The notes beneath the pieces were generated by a model. It was given only the letters and a program-made list of their open reading frames with translations, ran no database searches and was not told the origin of the DNA. The translations under genes and the position numbers were made by a program. Shown here one piece after another: positions 1-6,854 of a stretch of 10,465 bases of DNA (its first letter is position 1; every line of letters starts with the position of its first letter). Origin of the DNA: JAABSQ01 sp041642315 (GTDB lineage: Bacteria; Desulfobacterota; Desulfobacteria; Desulfobacterales; Desulfococcaceae); contig JBEPWQ010000121.1 of assembly GCA_041642315.1 (NCBI GenBank), forward strand, positions 1 to 10,465, in the 5' to 3' direction.

Positions 1-351
1 GAACGGGCTGTTTTTCGGCCGGGATTTGGACGGCTTCATATAGGCGATATTGTCTTTGACGTCGGCCTCTCCGGCGAGCTGGTCCAGAAAAGAGAAGAGG
101 GTGAACCCTTCGGGCCGGTCGGCGAAATACCTTTTAAAGGATGTATTCTGCTCCGCCAGAGATTCGTATTCGGATTTCATGACCCGCATCTGCCGGACGG
201 TGTCCCGCTTGGTTTGAAGCATCCGTTCGACCCGGTCCCGCCGTTCCATAAACGGGGTGATCATGAATTCGATCAGGATAAAGATACATAGAAAAGCGGC
301 CGCGGCAAAGACGGCATAGCGTTCCCGCTTGCTGAATCGGTTGATTTTCAT
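1..351 (-). CDS. gspM: Type II secretion system protein M (GspM/PilO-like), partial
   Basis: This is the N-terminal 117 codons of a gene that continues past the left edge. It starts at ATG 351-349, which overlaps the gspL stop as ATGA; an AAGG motif lies 7 bases upstream. The protein has a short basic cytoplasmic start (MKINRFSKRER), one membrane helix at about residues 12-33, and then a charged stretch likely to form a coiled coil (about 36-72), leading into a periplasmic domain that is cut off. This is the layout of GspM and of its PilO-like relatives, which dimerise with GspL in the inner-membrane platform of the type II secretion system. Sequence identity alone is weak, as is usual for GspM; the call rests mainly on topology and on its place directly after gspL. 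A GspM of the PilO/T2SSM_b type is the most likely subfamily. Confidence 0.75.
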   Translation of the reverse strand, partial: MKINRFSKRERYAVFAAAAFLCIFILIEFMITPFMERRDRVERMLQTKRDTVRQMRVMKSEYESLAEQNTSFKRYFADRPEGFTLFSFLDQLAGEADVKDNIAYMKPSKSRPKNSPF

Positions 352-1805
352 AAGTCTACCTTCATCTTGAACCGAATCTTGTTGTCATTTTTGTCCTTGT
401 TGGTGGAGCTGATGGTCACTCTCCGAAAGAGGGTGGAGCCTTCCAGTTGATTCTGAATTTCATCCACTGCATTGAAGGTGTCGGTATCGCCTGAAATCAA
501 AACCGTATCTTCATCGATCACCAACCGGGTGAATTCGACTTCTGTTTTGTCGGGAATCCGGCTGCTGATTTCATTGAGGACATCGATGGTGCGAATATGC
601 TTTTCCGAATCCCCCGGCAGGAAAGTGTCTTTCCGCAATTCGTCCATGGCGATTCCCATTTGATGCACCGGGTCTACAATCCGCTGGACATCGGGAAAGG
701 TGGACCTGAAGATCCGTGTGATTTGTCGATCCATGCTGTCGAGCTTTTTCTGAGTGAGGTAGGTGTCGAGCAGGACGTTCATGAGAAGCATCATCAGCAG
801 GATGCCGGTGAAGATGCCGATTTTGATGAAATGGCGCTTGTGGGCTTCCCAGTTCTTTCGTATGGCGAACGGCCCTTTCCTGAAGTTGAGCCCGTTTTTG
901 CCGTCGATTCGGCTGAGCGCCAGGGCCAGAGCGTTGTCCATCGCATCCGGCTGCCATTGCACCCCCTCGGCCAGTTTGACCCGGCCGTTGGTTCGTTCGA
1001 CCAGGTCGGTTCGAACCACCGGAATATTCAGGGCGGACTGAATCGTTTCCTCGATGTCCGGACCCGGCTCCGACCGGCCGAGGCCGGTCAGGTACATTCG
1101 TTCCGCCCGAAAATCCATGGACATATTTTCCTCGAAGGCGGTGAGGGTTCGTCGAATATCGGCGCAGAGCCTTGAGATCTTTTGGGAATCGGCGAAACGA
1201 ACGGGAAAGGACCGCACCAGGCAAATCTGTCCCGAATGGACCAGAAACAGGGTGCACCGCCGGGATCGAAGTTCCACCAGGATCCAGTCGACCGGAACAT
1301 CTTCGAGGCTGCTCAGGCACAGCACCGTTGTGTAACCGCTGAGGCTGACGGTCTGCGGATCTATTGAGAATAAGCCCAGTCGATTGAGGTAGGCTTCGAG
1401 GTCGACTTTTTCCACCGCCATGGCCAGCACATCGGTCTGTTCATCCCGGCCGGGGTGATTCACCGTCTGAAAATCGATGATTACATCATCCACCGGAAAG
1501 GGGAGGGTCGATTCCAGTTCGAAGGGAAGAACCTGACCGATCTTTTTGACCCCTTTGAAGGGCACCTGAAGGTTGCGATAGGAAATGTGATCCGACGGAA
1601 AGGCCGCCACACAGGCGGCATCTGCCGTATCCATCTGCTCCGCCACGGATTGCAGGGCGGCATTGAGACGGGTATCCCGATCTTCGCCGTCCGGAATGGG
1701 AATGTGGAGCACATGCTCAATCTGATTTTCCCGCAACCCGGTATGGATCATTACCGCGGTGATCGCTTCATCGGCGACATCCAATCCGATAATTTTTTTG
1801 TTCAT
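348..1805 (-). CDS. gspL: Type II secretion system protein L (GspL), PilM/PilN-like
   Basis: GspL is the bitopic inner-membrane platform protein that links the secretion ATPase GspE to GspM and the pseudopilus. This protein has 485 residues, longer than the roughly 400 of enterobacterial GspL. Residues 1 to about 300 form an actin-like cytoplasmic domain opening with GLDVADEAITAV, and residues 93-112 carry a PFELESTLPFPVDDVIIDF block, both resembling PilM. A linker with the motif GLNFRKG (305-311) precedes a single membrane helix at about 326-347. A coiled-coil stretch follows, and then a periplasmic ferredoxin-like domain (about 400-485), as in PilN. The start ATG at 1805 lies 1 bp after the gspK stop, so translation is probably coupled. 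Its stop overlaps gspM by 4 bp. Family and position are both clear; the PilM/PilN comparison comes from motif reading, not an alignment. Confidence 0.9.
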   Translation of the reverse strand: MNKKIIGLDVADEAITAVMIHTGLRENQIEHVLHIPIPDGEDRDTRLNAALQSVAEQMDTADAACVAAFPSDHISYRNLQVPFKGVKKIGQVLPFELESTLPFPVDDVIIDFQTVNHPGRDEQTDVLAMAVEKVDLEAYLNRLGLFSIDPQTVSLSGYTTVLCLSSLEDVPVDWILVELRSRRCTLFLVHSGQICLVRSFPVRFADSQKISRLCADIRRTLTAFEENMSMDFRAERMYLTGLGRSEPGPDIEETIQSALNIPVVRTDLVERTNGRVKLAEGVQWQPDAMDNALALALSRIDGKNGLNFRKGPFAIRKNWEAHKRHFIKIGIFTGILLMMLLMNVLLDTYLTQKKLDSMDRQITRIFRSTFPDVQRIVDPVHQMGIAMDELRKDTFLPGDSEKHIRTIDVLNEISSRIPDKTEVEFTRLVIDEDTVLISGDTDTFNAVDEIQNQLEGSTLFRRVTISSTNKDKNDNKIRFKMKVDL

Positions 1806-1806
1806 T

Positions 1807-2913
1807 TCAACTTGCCTGCCAGCTCAGGACCCTGCAGGTCCATTTGCCGTTCTTGCCCTGTTCCCGGTGGACGACCACCGTCAGGGTCATTTGCGTCTCC
1901 TGAAGTTCGGCCGTGGATCGAATTCGGAAAAAGTCGCTGGAGGTGGTGATCAAATTGGGGTCGATGGTAAAATCTCCTGGAATCTCGGGAACATTTTTAT
2001 ACCAGGTGCCGCTGGTGAGATCATTGACGAATTCCCCGTCCGCTTTTTCGTTGCGGTACTCATAAATGGCCTGGGCATATTCAGGATTTTCAGAGGGCAT
2101 CATGGCCGTCAACACCGGCAGATCGGCGGTGTTGATGTTGATTTTTCCCTCGTATGTATATTTTTTGCGCTCGATCGGCCGGGGTGCCTGGGTCATTCCG
2201 AGAACGGTCAGAAAAGTCTCGGCCCCGGGTACTTGGGCCTCGGCGCCTTGAAAAAGTTCGGGCGTAATCCCCTTGACCAGCATCAATTCATCGATATGGG
2301 TGAAGGGGGCGTTTCCCGGCCGGTAGGGCGGGTCGAGGCCCTGGTAATATTCCGCCTCCGCACCGGTCAATCCGGTGGTGGCATCATCATCTCCGGAATC
2401 CAGCCAGTCCTTGATTGAGTTGACGATTCCGGCGGCTTGATCTTCGGTCATTTCTTCGTTTTGCGACAGCAGCAGCCGAATAAACCGATCCCACAGAATC
2501 TTCTGCGATTCGTTGAAGTGCCGGCCTTTGGGAAAGTCGACCAGCGCATTGACCTGAATTTTGCTCAGCTCGTCCTGAATGGAAAAGCCGATCTTTCCGT
2601 GTTCATAAGGAAAGTCCGCCAACACCTCGGCGATCTTTTCCGGATCGGCCCAGTCCTCCTGAATCGAGTCATTGTTGGTCTCCAGTTTGTCTTTGATCAG
2701 CATGGCCATGGCCGCATGGACACCGGTGGCGGCCATTTGCGAGAGAGTCAACCGGTCCCGCATGACCGCCGTTGAGACTACCGCCGCCCGCACCCGGCGG
2801 TTCATTTCCAGGGCTCCGGTAATCAGCAAAGTGAGGATGGTCAGCGTGATCAGAAGTGCCATACCCCGGTCATTTTCGATCACCCACTTCGGTTTCCGAT
2901 ATCGACTATTCAA
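1807..2913 (-). CDS. gspK: Type II secretion system minor pseudopilin GspK
   Basis: GspK is the large minor pseudopilin that caps the tip of the pseudopilus together with GspI and GspJ. The class III signal is RG|MALLITLTILTLLI, cleaved after Gly17; position +5 is Ile rather than Glu, the known exception for GspK. The globular part carries the family landmarks: DWLDSGDDD (169-177), an Asp-rich stretch that could bind calcium, then YYQGLDPPYR, the FTHIDELMLVKGITPELF block (204-221), and NINTADLPVL (259-268). I chose TTG 2913, which overlaps the gspJ stop by 8 bp, giving 368 residues and a basic leader (NSRYRKPK). The alternative, GTG 2883, would leave the acidic leader MIENDRG. An in-frame extension up to GTG 3105 would overlap gspJ by 200 bp and is unlikely. 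Neither nearby start has a strong ribosome binding site. Confidence 0.9.
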   Translation of the reverse strand: MNSRYRKPKWVIENDRGMALLITLTILTLLITGALEMNRRVRAAVVSTAVMRDRLTLSQMAATGVHAAMAMLIKDKLETNNDSIQEDWADPEKIAEVLADFPYEHGKIGFSIQDELSKIQVNALVDFPKGRHFNESQKILWDRFIRLLLSQNEEMTEDQAAGIVNSIKDWLDSGDDDATTGLTGAEAEYYQGLDPPYRPGNAPFTHIDELMLVKGITPELFQGAEAQVPGAETFLTVLGMTQAPRPIERKKYTYEGKININTADLPVLTAMMPSENPEYAQAIYEYRNEKADGEFVNDLTSGTWYKNVPEIPGDFTIDPNLITTSSDFFRIRSTAELQETQMTLTVVVHREQGKNGKWTCRVLSWQAS

Positions 2914-3595
2914 TTTTTTCTCTGTACACCGGAAAATCGACCAGGGTTTCGAAAAAAAGGGAACGCGATTCATCCCCGGTTTCCAGCTGGATTCGAATCG
3001 CCCGCGGGGTGGCGTATTTGAATTCTCCGGCTTCGGAATTCCAGGCTTCGTATTCGATCCCTTCCTCATCATAATAGGTAAACGTGAGCGCTTTGACATT
3101 TTCACAGAGCACCGGATCTCCGCCGCCGGGCTCGAATTCCGGAAAAGGCGGCAGGGTGTCGGATCGTTTCAACACCGGACCGGCCTCTTCGGTTTCCCAA
3201 ACATAGTAAACGATTTCCGCCACCCCGTCTCGAATGCCGCCGCCCATTCCGACATGGGCCAGGGATGTGAATCGAAACCTCGAGAAGCTCCCGCCTCCGG
3301 TGTAATCGCCGTCGCCCACCATTCGGTATGGATCCGGCGGATCATCGAAACCGGGTTGAGAATAGGCATACCGGGGAAGCACATAGGCCGATTTGAGGTC
3401 CAGCACCATTCGGTTGAGGCAACCGGTCGCCATTTCAAACTCGTTGATTCCCCGTTCAATAGGCTCCACACTGGAGAAAACCGCCCGGTAGGAGCCGAAG
3501 ATCGTGGTGACTACCACACTGAAGATGAACAGGGCGATCAGGATTTCAAACAGCGTAAAGCCCCGCATCGATTTTTGAAGGCTTCGCTTTTTCAT
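2906..3595 (-). CDS. gspJ: Type II secretion system minor pseudopilin GspJ
   Basis: GspJ is a minor pseudopilin of the tip complex with GspI and GspK. The 229-residue product has a basic leader (MKKRSLQKSMRG), the prepilin peptidase site G12|F13, Glu at +5 (FTLFEILIALFIF) and a hydrophobic N-terminal helix at about 13-35. A beta-rich C-terminal domain follows, with tyrosines and prolines around the YVLPRYAYSQPG region. The length is close to the usual 200-230. The start is placed at ATG 3595, 28 bp after the gspI stop. GTG 3616 is an alternative: it has a GGAGG motif, but that lies about 15 bases upstream, somewhat far. The reading frame stays open further upstream, but only across gspI. The stop overlaps the TTG proposed for gspK, which suggests coupled translation. 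Confidence 0.9.
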   Translation of the reverse strand: MKKRSLQKSMRGFTLFEILIALFIFSVVVTTIFGSYRAVFSSVEPIERGINEFEMATGCLNRMVLDLKSAYVLPRYAYSQPGFDDPPDPYRMVGDGDYTGGGSFSRFRFTSLAHVGMGGGIRDGVAEIVYYVWETEEAGPVLKRSDTLPPFPEFEPGGGDPVLCENVKALTFTYYDEEGIEYEAWNSEAGEFKYATPRAIRIQLETGDESRSLFFETLVDFPVYREKIE

Positions 3596-3623
3596 TGCAG
3601 CGGTTTTATTCTTCACCGAATTC

Positions 3624-4034
3624 TCATTCCACCTCCGGCACCATCTGATAGCTTCGGAAATGATAGGTGAATTCGTCCTCGTTATAGGTGACGGTGACAT
3701 CGATTTTCTTGAAGTCTTCCGCCGTGTTTCCCAGGGCCTCGGACGCGACTTCCTCTATCGTGACAGACCAGGCATATCCCGGGTAATTTTCTCCGAAATC
3801 CCCCGAATTCGAAAATCCATCCCGGTTCAGACCGGCTGAAATCCGGCCAATCCTGCTCTGGGCCAGAATCGGCGCGAAGGTATAAAACCGCACCGCTTCG
3901 TTCATGGAAATGGTCTGTGCATGGAGTCTATAGACCGCCACCAGCACGATGGTGATAATCGAGATGGCCGCCATTACCTCCAGCAGTGTAAACCCATCCC
4001 TTTGCGCTGCCGCCTTACCCGTCAAAACCGACAT
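3624..4034 (-). CDS. gspI: Type II secretion system minor pseudopilin GspI
   Basis: The protein has 136 residues. A short leader ends at G14, followed by FTLLEVMAAISIITIVLVAV with Phe at +1 and Glu at +5, the type IV pilin-like signal processed by prepilin peptidase GspO/PilD. The rest is a small globular domain with the YAWSVTIEEV pattern seen around the middle of GspI proteins. GspI nucleates the pseudopilus tip with GspJ and GspK. ATG 4034 lies inside the end of gspH, so the two genes overlap by 20 bp in different frames. No good ribosome binding site is visible before it, so translation probably depends on gspH. Assignment to GspI rather than GspH or GspJ rests on its size, its LLEVM motif and its place between them. 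Confidence 0.88.
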   Translation of the reverse strand: MSVLTGKAAAQRDGFTLLEVMAAISIITIVLVAVYRLHAQTISMNEAVRFYTFAPILAQSRIGRISAGLNRDGFSNSGDFGENYPGYAWSVTIEEVASEALGNTAEDFKKIDVTVTYNEDEFTYHFRSYQMVPEVE

Positions 4035-4524
4035 ATTTTTCGTAATACTTGACCTTGGACAGAAACGGTTCGATCAATAAGGACGTTCGGTTGTTATCAC
4101 CGTCCTCCAGATGAATCAATACCTTATCCGAGTAGCCGTCTTTGTAAAAGCGGATATCCGCTCGCCCGAATGAAATTTTTTCTCCGTCGGGGTATTCCAC
4201 ATCGATCACCTCGATGTTCTCAGGCAGCTCATATCCGCTTCGTGAGGCCGCTTCCCGCTCCTCCTCCGACATGCCTTCATGACTCACCCACATTCGGTCC
4301 TCTCCCAGGTCCAGGTGAAGGATATACAGTTTGCGGTTTTTGAGCGCTTCGTGTTTGAGAGAGCGCACCTTGATGATAAACCACCGGGAGACCTTCTTGG
4401 AGTCGTCTGTCAAAAAGGAATCCCGTAACCGGGGAAGAGAGAAGGAGAGCATGATGCCGATCAGGGCGATGACGACGATCAGTTCGATCAGCGTGTATCC
4501 GGAGGCACGGTCCCGGATCGGCAC
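4015..4524 (-). CDS. gspH: Type II secretion system pseudopilin GspH
   Basis: This is a pseudopilin of the GspH/FimT type. The prepilin signal is SG|YTLIELIVVIALIGIM, with Tyr at +1 instead of the usual Phe and Glu at +5. The remaining 130 or so residues form a hydrophilic beta-rich domain ending in SLLIEPFLSKVKYYEKYVGF. I place the start at GTG 4524, with a GAGG motif 8 bases upstream; this gives a leader of MPIRDRASG and 169 residues. A TTG at 4554, overlapping the end of gspG by 16 bp, would add ten residues and cannot be excluded. GspH is the minor pseudopilin that sits just below the I-J-K tip complex in the known systems. The gene overlaps gspI by 20 bp at its 3' end. Confidence 0.87.
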   Translation of the reverse strand: MPIRDRASGYTLIELIVVIALIGIMLSFSLPRLRDSFLTDDSKKVSRWFIIKVRSLKHEALKNRKLYILHLDLGEDRMWVSHEGMSEEEREAASRSGYELPENIEVIDVEYPDGEKISFGRADIRFYKDGYSDKVLIHLEDGDNNRTSLLIEPFLSKVKYYEKYVGFDG

Positions 4525-4538
4525 CCTGCGAGCCTCGA

Positions 4539-4994
4539 TTATTCGAAATCCCAATTGGTGATATCCCTGTTTTCCTCTTCACCCTCCGGAACCCCGTCCG
4601 CGCCGTAGGAAATGATGTCGTACTCGCCATGAATGCCGGGGCTCAGATAAACGAATTCGTTTCCCCATGGATCGCTGGGGACTCTTCCTTTTTCCAGGTA
4701 GCCGCCTTTTTTCCAGTTGGAGACGCCGTTGCCGGTTTCGGGCGGTTGCACCAATGCGTACAGACCTTGATCGGTGGTCGGGTAAGATCCGGTGTCCAGT
4801 TTATACAATTTCAAGGCTGTTTCAAGGGCCTCGATTTGAATCCGGGCTTTTGTCTGTTTGGCCTCGCCGGGCCGGCTCATGATTCTGGGTACTATCAACC
4901 CGGCCAGAATGCCGAGGATGACGATAACCACCATCAGTTCGATCAGCGTAAATCCTCGCATATCGGCGGGCTTGTTTGAAAACGTATTTGCCAA
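4539..4994 (-). CDS. gspG: Type II secretion system major pseudopilin GspG
   Basis: GspG builds the shaft of the pseudopilus that pushes exoproteins through the secretin. The mature N-terminus is FTLIELMVVIVILGILAGLI, cleaved after G14, with Phe +1 and Glu +5. The body carries the hallmarks of the major subunit: LKLYKLDTGSYPTTDQGLYAL, then the DPWGNEF block (108-114), and a C-terminal acidic loop around YGADGVPEGEE and NRDITNW, where known GspG proteins bind calcium. I chose TTG 4994 because GGAGG (5005-5001) sits 6 bases before it. An in-frame ATG at 5018 would add eight residues, but it lies at the edge of a 6-bp hairpin stem and has no ribosome binding site. The product is 151 residues, a normal size for the family. 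Confidence 0.95.
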   Translation of the reverse strand: MANTFSNKPADMRGFTLIELMVVIVILGILAGLIVPRIMSRPGEAKQTKARIQIEALETALKLYKLDTGSYPTTDQGLYALVQPPETGNGVSNWKKGGYLEKGRVPSDPWGNEFVYLSPGIHGEYDIISYGADGVPEGEEENRDITNWDFE

Positions 4995-5045
4995 AATTAT
5001 CCTCCGTTTCGGCTTCATAAAAAGGTTTGAAGCGGCTGAAGAATA
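4995..5045 (-). promoter_or_regulatory. Intercistronic hairpin and ribosome binding site before gspG
   Basis: The gap between gspF and gspG contains an inverted repeat of six perfect base pairs (GCTTCA at 5033-5028, TGAAGC at 5017-5012 on the minus strand) around a 10-base loop. Seven bases on comes GGAGG (5005-5001), 6 bases before the TTG proposed as the gspG start. A hairpin just upstream of the gene for the major, high-copy subunit could act as an mRNA 3'-end or stability element that raises GspG relative to GspF; that role is inference. No run of T follows, so it is not an intrinsic terminator. Confidence 0.4.
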
Positions 5046-6272
5046 TCAGCGAACCAATTCGTTCATCTCAAAAATGGGCAGGCAGATAGAAAGAACGATG
5101 AATCCGACAATCACCGCCATCACCAGAATCATCATCGGTTCCAGCAGAGAGGTCAGACTCATGATGGTCGATTCGACTTCGTTTTCATATACATCGGCCA
5201 CCTTGCTCAACATCGGTTCCAACTGGCCGCTTTGTTCGCCGACCTGAATCATCTGAATGGACAGGGACGGAAAGAGATCGGTTTCGGCCAGGGAGGCGCC
5301 CAATCCCTGCCCTTTTCCGACATCATCGGCTGCTTTGGTGATGGCATCCGACAAAAGCGTATTCCCGACGATATTTTTTACGATATCCAGCGCCGCAAGC
5401 ATGGTGACGCCGTTTTCAAGGAGAGATCCGAGGGTTCGGGCAAAACGGGCTACGGCCAATTTCTTGATGAGAATGCCGAATCCGGGCAGATTCAGCTTGG
5501 TTTTGTCCCATAACTTCCGCCCTTTGGGGGTCTTCTTAAAATGGTACAGCAGGATCAGCAATCCGGTGAACAGGATCAGAATCATCCACCAGAAAGATTT
5601 GAATAATTCGCTGGTGGCGATAAGAAAACGGGTCGGTGCCGGAAGTGCTTTGTCCATATCCGAAAAAATAGAGGCGATACTCGGCACGATGAATGTGAGC
5701 AGAAAAAAAAGCACGAGAACTCCGATCACCGCCATCAGAATCGGATAGGCCAAGGCCGATTTGATCCGGCTGTTCAGGGCCTGCTGCTTTTCAGTGATAT
5801 CTGCGAGACGCTCCAGGACAATCTCGAGGGTTCCCGAAGATTCCCCGGCACGAACCATATTCACATACAGTGAAGAAAAGACCCCGGGGTAGGGTTCGAG
5901 AGCGGCCGCAAAGCTGTTTCCCGCCACCACGGCATCCTTGATCTGGGCCATCACCTTTTTAAATCCCGGTGATTTGGTCTGGGGGATCATGGTATCCAGG
6001 GCGGTGACCAGGGGAAAACCGGCCCCCACCAGCGTGGCCAGCTGCCGGGTCATCAGGGAGACCTCCGCGGGTCTTACCCGGGTCAGGGATCGGGAAAGGC
6101 CGGTGAACCAGGAGGGTTTTTGGACCGATGTCTCCTGGGTTTCCCTGATCGCCACTGGAAAAATTTTGGATACCCGAAGCTTCTGTTTTGCGGCCAGCGA
6201 ACTTTCGGCATCGACGATCCCGGAGACCGTTTTGCCTTTTACGTTTAATGCGGTATACTCATAAACAGGCAT
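5046..6272 (-). CDS. gspF: Type II secretion system inner-membrane protein GspF
   Basis: GspF is the polytopic platform protein on which the GspE ATPase is thought to act during pseudopilus assembly. The product has 408 residues, the usual length. It opens with the short N-terminal domain MPVYEYTALNVKGKTVSGIV. Two homologous T2SSF domains follow (about 70-195 and 272-398), each with the repeated pattern GAGFPLVTALD / ENGVTMLAALD and AGESSGTLE / GEQSGQLEPML. Membrane helices fall at about 176-197, 227-245 and 379-401, giving the three-helix topology known for the family. PilC of type IV pili is the close relative, but the neighbouring pseudopilin genes settle the assignment. ATG 6272 is the first gene of the visible operon; its ribosome binding site is weak (GAAAAG). 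The gap to gspG is 51 bp. Confidence 0.96.
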   Translation of the reverse strand: MPVYEYTALNVKGKTVSGIVDAESSLAAKQKLRVSKIFPVAIRETQETSVQKPSWFTGLSRSLTRVRPAEVSLMTRQLATLVGAGFPLVTALDTMIPQTKSPGFKKVMAQIKDAVVAGNSFAAALEPYPGVFSSLYVNMVRAGESSGTLEIVLERLADITEKQQALNSRIKSALAYPILMAVIGVLVLFFLLTFIVPSIASIFSDMDKALPAPTRFLIATSELFKSFWWMILILFTGLLILLYHFKKTPKGRKLWDKTKLNLPGFGILIKKLAVARFARTLGSLLENGVTMLAALDIVKNIVGNTLLSDAITKAADDVGKGQGLGASLAETDLFPSLSIQMIQVGEQSGQLEPMLSKVADVYENEVESTIMSLTSLLEPMMILVMAVIVGFIVLSICLPIFEMNELVR

Positions 6273-6326
6273 TTTAATCGCTTTTCATTTACAAAGAAAG
6301 CTGCGGAATCTGAAATGTTTTCGAAC

Positions 6327-6362
6327 AAAAAAATCCGGATTGCGTTACCGCCGAAATTCCGG
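6327..6362 (-). terminator. Terminator-like hairpin in the gspF leader (possible attenuator)
   Basis: On the minus strand CCGG(A)ATT at 6362-6355 pairs with AATCCGG at 6341-6335. The arms are separated by 13 bases that can themselves form GCG-GTAA-CGC, a GNRA-type tetraloop cap. One base after the stem comes a run of seven T (6333-6327). This is the shape of an intrinsic terminator, yet it lies 54 bases before the gspF start and in the same direction. An alternative hairpin, CTGCCG (6365-6360) with CGGCGG (6353-6348), uses the same 5' arm, so the two cannot form together. It could attenuate the gsp operon or simply end a short upstream transcript. The bulges make the stem only moderately strong. 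Confidence 0.4.
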
Positions 6363-6429
6363 CAGATGCGCATCTCATGTGTGCAGGTTTTAAATAACAA
6401 ACGCTATCTTCTTTATTTTCTCTTTTCAA

Positions 6430-6442
6430 GTGATTTTATCAC
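6430..6442. repeat. 13-bp palindrome in the gsp leader
   Basis: GTGATTTTATCAC is a perfect inverted repeat of 5-bp arms around TTT, placed about 65 bases downstream of the -10 element proposed for the gsp operon. Its size suits a dimeric repressor operator. It does not match the CRP or FNR consensus well, and it could be chance in AT-rich DNA. Confidence 0.25.
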
Positions 6443-6591
6443 GTTAACAGGTCAAAATATTTCTGGAAAGCATGGGTCACCGGTTGCTGTGCGCGATAGG
6501 ACTCTATAATAAACTTGTAATTCATGGAGATCAACTGTAATTGTCGAAAAATGGAATCGAATTGAAGGCGTTGATCATCAGTTTCGGCCAA
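6439..6591 (-). CDS. Doubtful small ORF, 50 codons, unknown function
   Basis: A frame on the minus strand runs from TTG 6591 to TGA 6439 and is open further back, to a TAA at 6669-6667. The translation is rich in Gln, Phe, Tyr and hydrophobic residues, with segments RLQFDSIFRQLQLISMNYKF and FQKYFDLLT that could form amphipathic helices. It reads more like protein than the other frames of this stretch. An internal ATG at 6525 would leave only 28 codons. There is no convincing ribosome binding site (only CAGG directly before the TTG), and the proposed gsp promoter lies inside it. It may be a small gene, a remnant of a lost gene, or chance. I do not recognise any family. Confidence 0.2.
   Translation of the reverse strand: MAETDDQRLQFDSIFRQLQLISMNYKFIIESYRAQQPVTHAFQKYFDLLT
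6506..6534 (-). promoter_or_regulatory. Sigma-70-like promoter for the gsp operon
   Basis: On the minus strand TTGATC (6534-6529) and TATTAT (6511-6506) are separated by 17 bases, a good match to the -35/-10 consensus (four and five of six bases). Transcription would begin near 6499 and leave a leader of about 227 bases before gspF. That leader contains the palindrome and the terminator-like hairpin. It is the best promoter I found between the tRNA terminator and gspF. Confidence 0.5.
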
Positions 6592-6700
6592 GCCTGAATG
6601 GCAGAAAGGGTGATCATGTCCTGCTGAGGCCTGGAAAATAAACGACGAGGATCTGGGGCAGGAAAATTAAATCGCAAAAAGGCTTGAATCGATGCCGGCC

Positions 6701-6731
6701 CAAAACAAAAATGACCGAGTTTACATCGGTC
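6701..6731 (-). terminator. Intrinsic terminator of tRNA-Pro
   Basis: On the minus strand a perfect 6-bp stem, GACCGA (6731-6726) with TCGGTC (6718-6713), encloses a 7-base loop. A T-rich tail, ATTTTTGTTTTG, follows (6712-6701). It begins 32 bases after the CCA end of the tRNA, in the same direction, and separates the tRNA transcript from the gsp operon. Confidence 0.75.
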
Positions 6732-6762
6732 TTCCTGTTGTTTGAGCCGTTCGAATTTTTTG

Positions 6763-6840
<78 letters not shown>

Positions 6841-6854
6841 ACACAAGCTCATCT

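Noticed and set aside
571..1320. A 249-codon minus-strand frame inside gspL.
   Set aside because: It is a shifted frame of gspL, and its translation is Arg/Pro/Gly-rich without any domain pattern.
1755..2418. A 219-codon plus-strand frame across the gspL-gspK junction.
   Set aside because: It is antisense to both genes, crosses their junction, and has no recognisable motif or ribosome binding site.
2672..3670. A 332-codon open frame on the plus strand opposite gspK and gspJ.
   Set aside because: It lies wholly antisense to two clear pseudopilin genes, its translation shows no family motif, and long antisense frames are common in GC-rich codon usage.
6505..6510. TATAAT on the plus strand as a promoter -10.
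   Set aside because: The best -35 (TTGCTG) is only 15 bases away and no plus-strand gene follows before 6915; the same bases fit the minus-strand promoter better.
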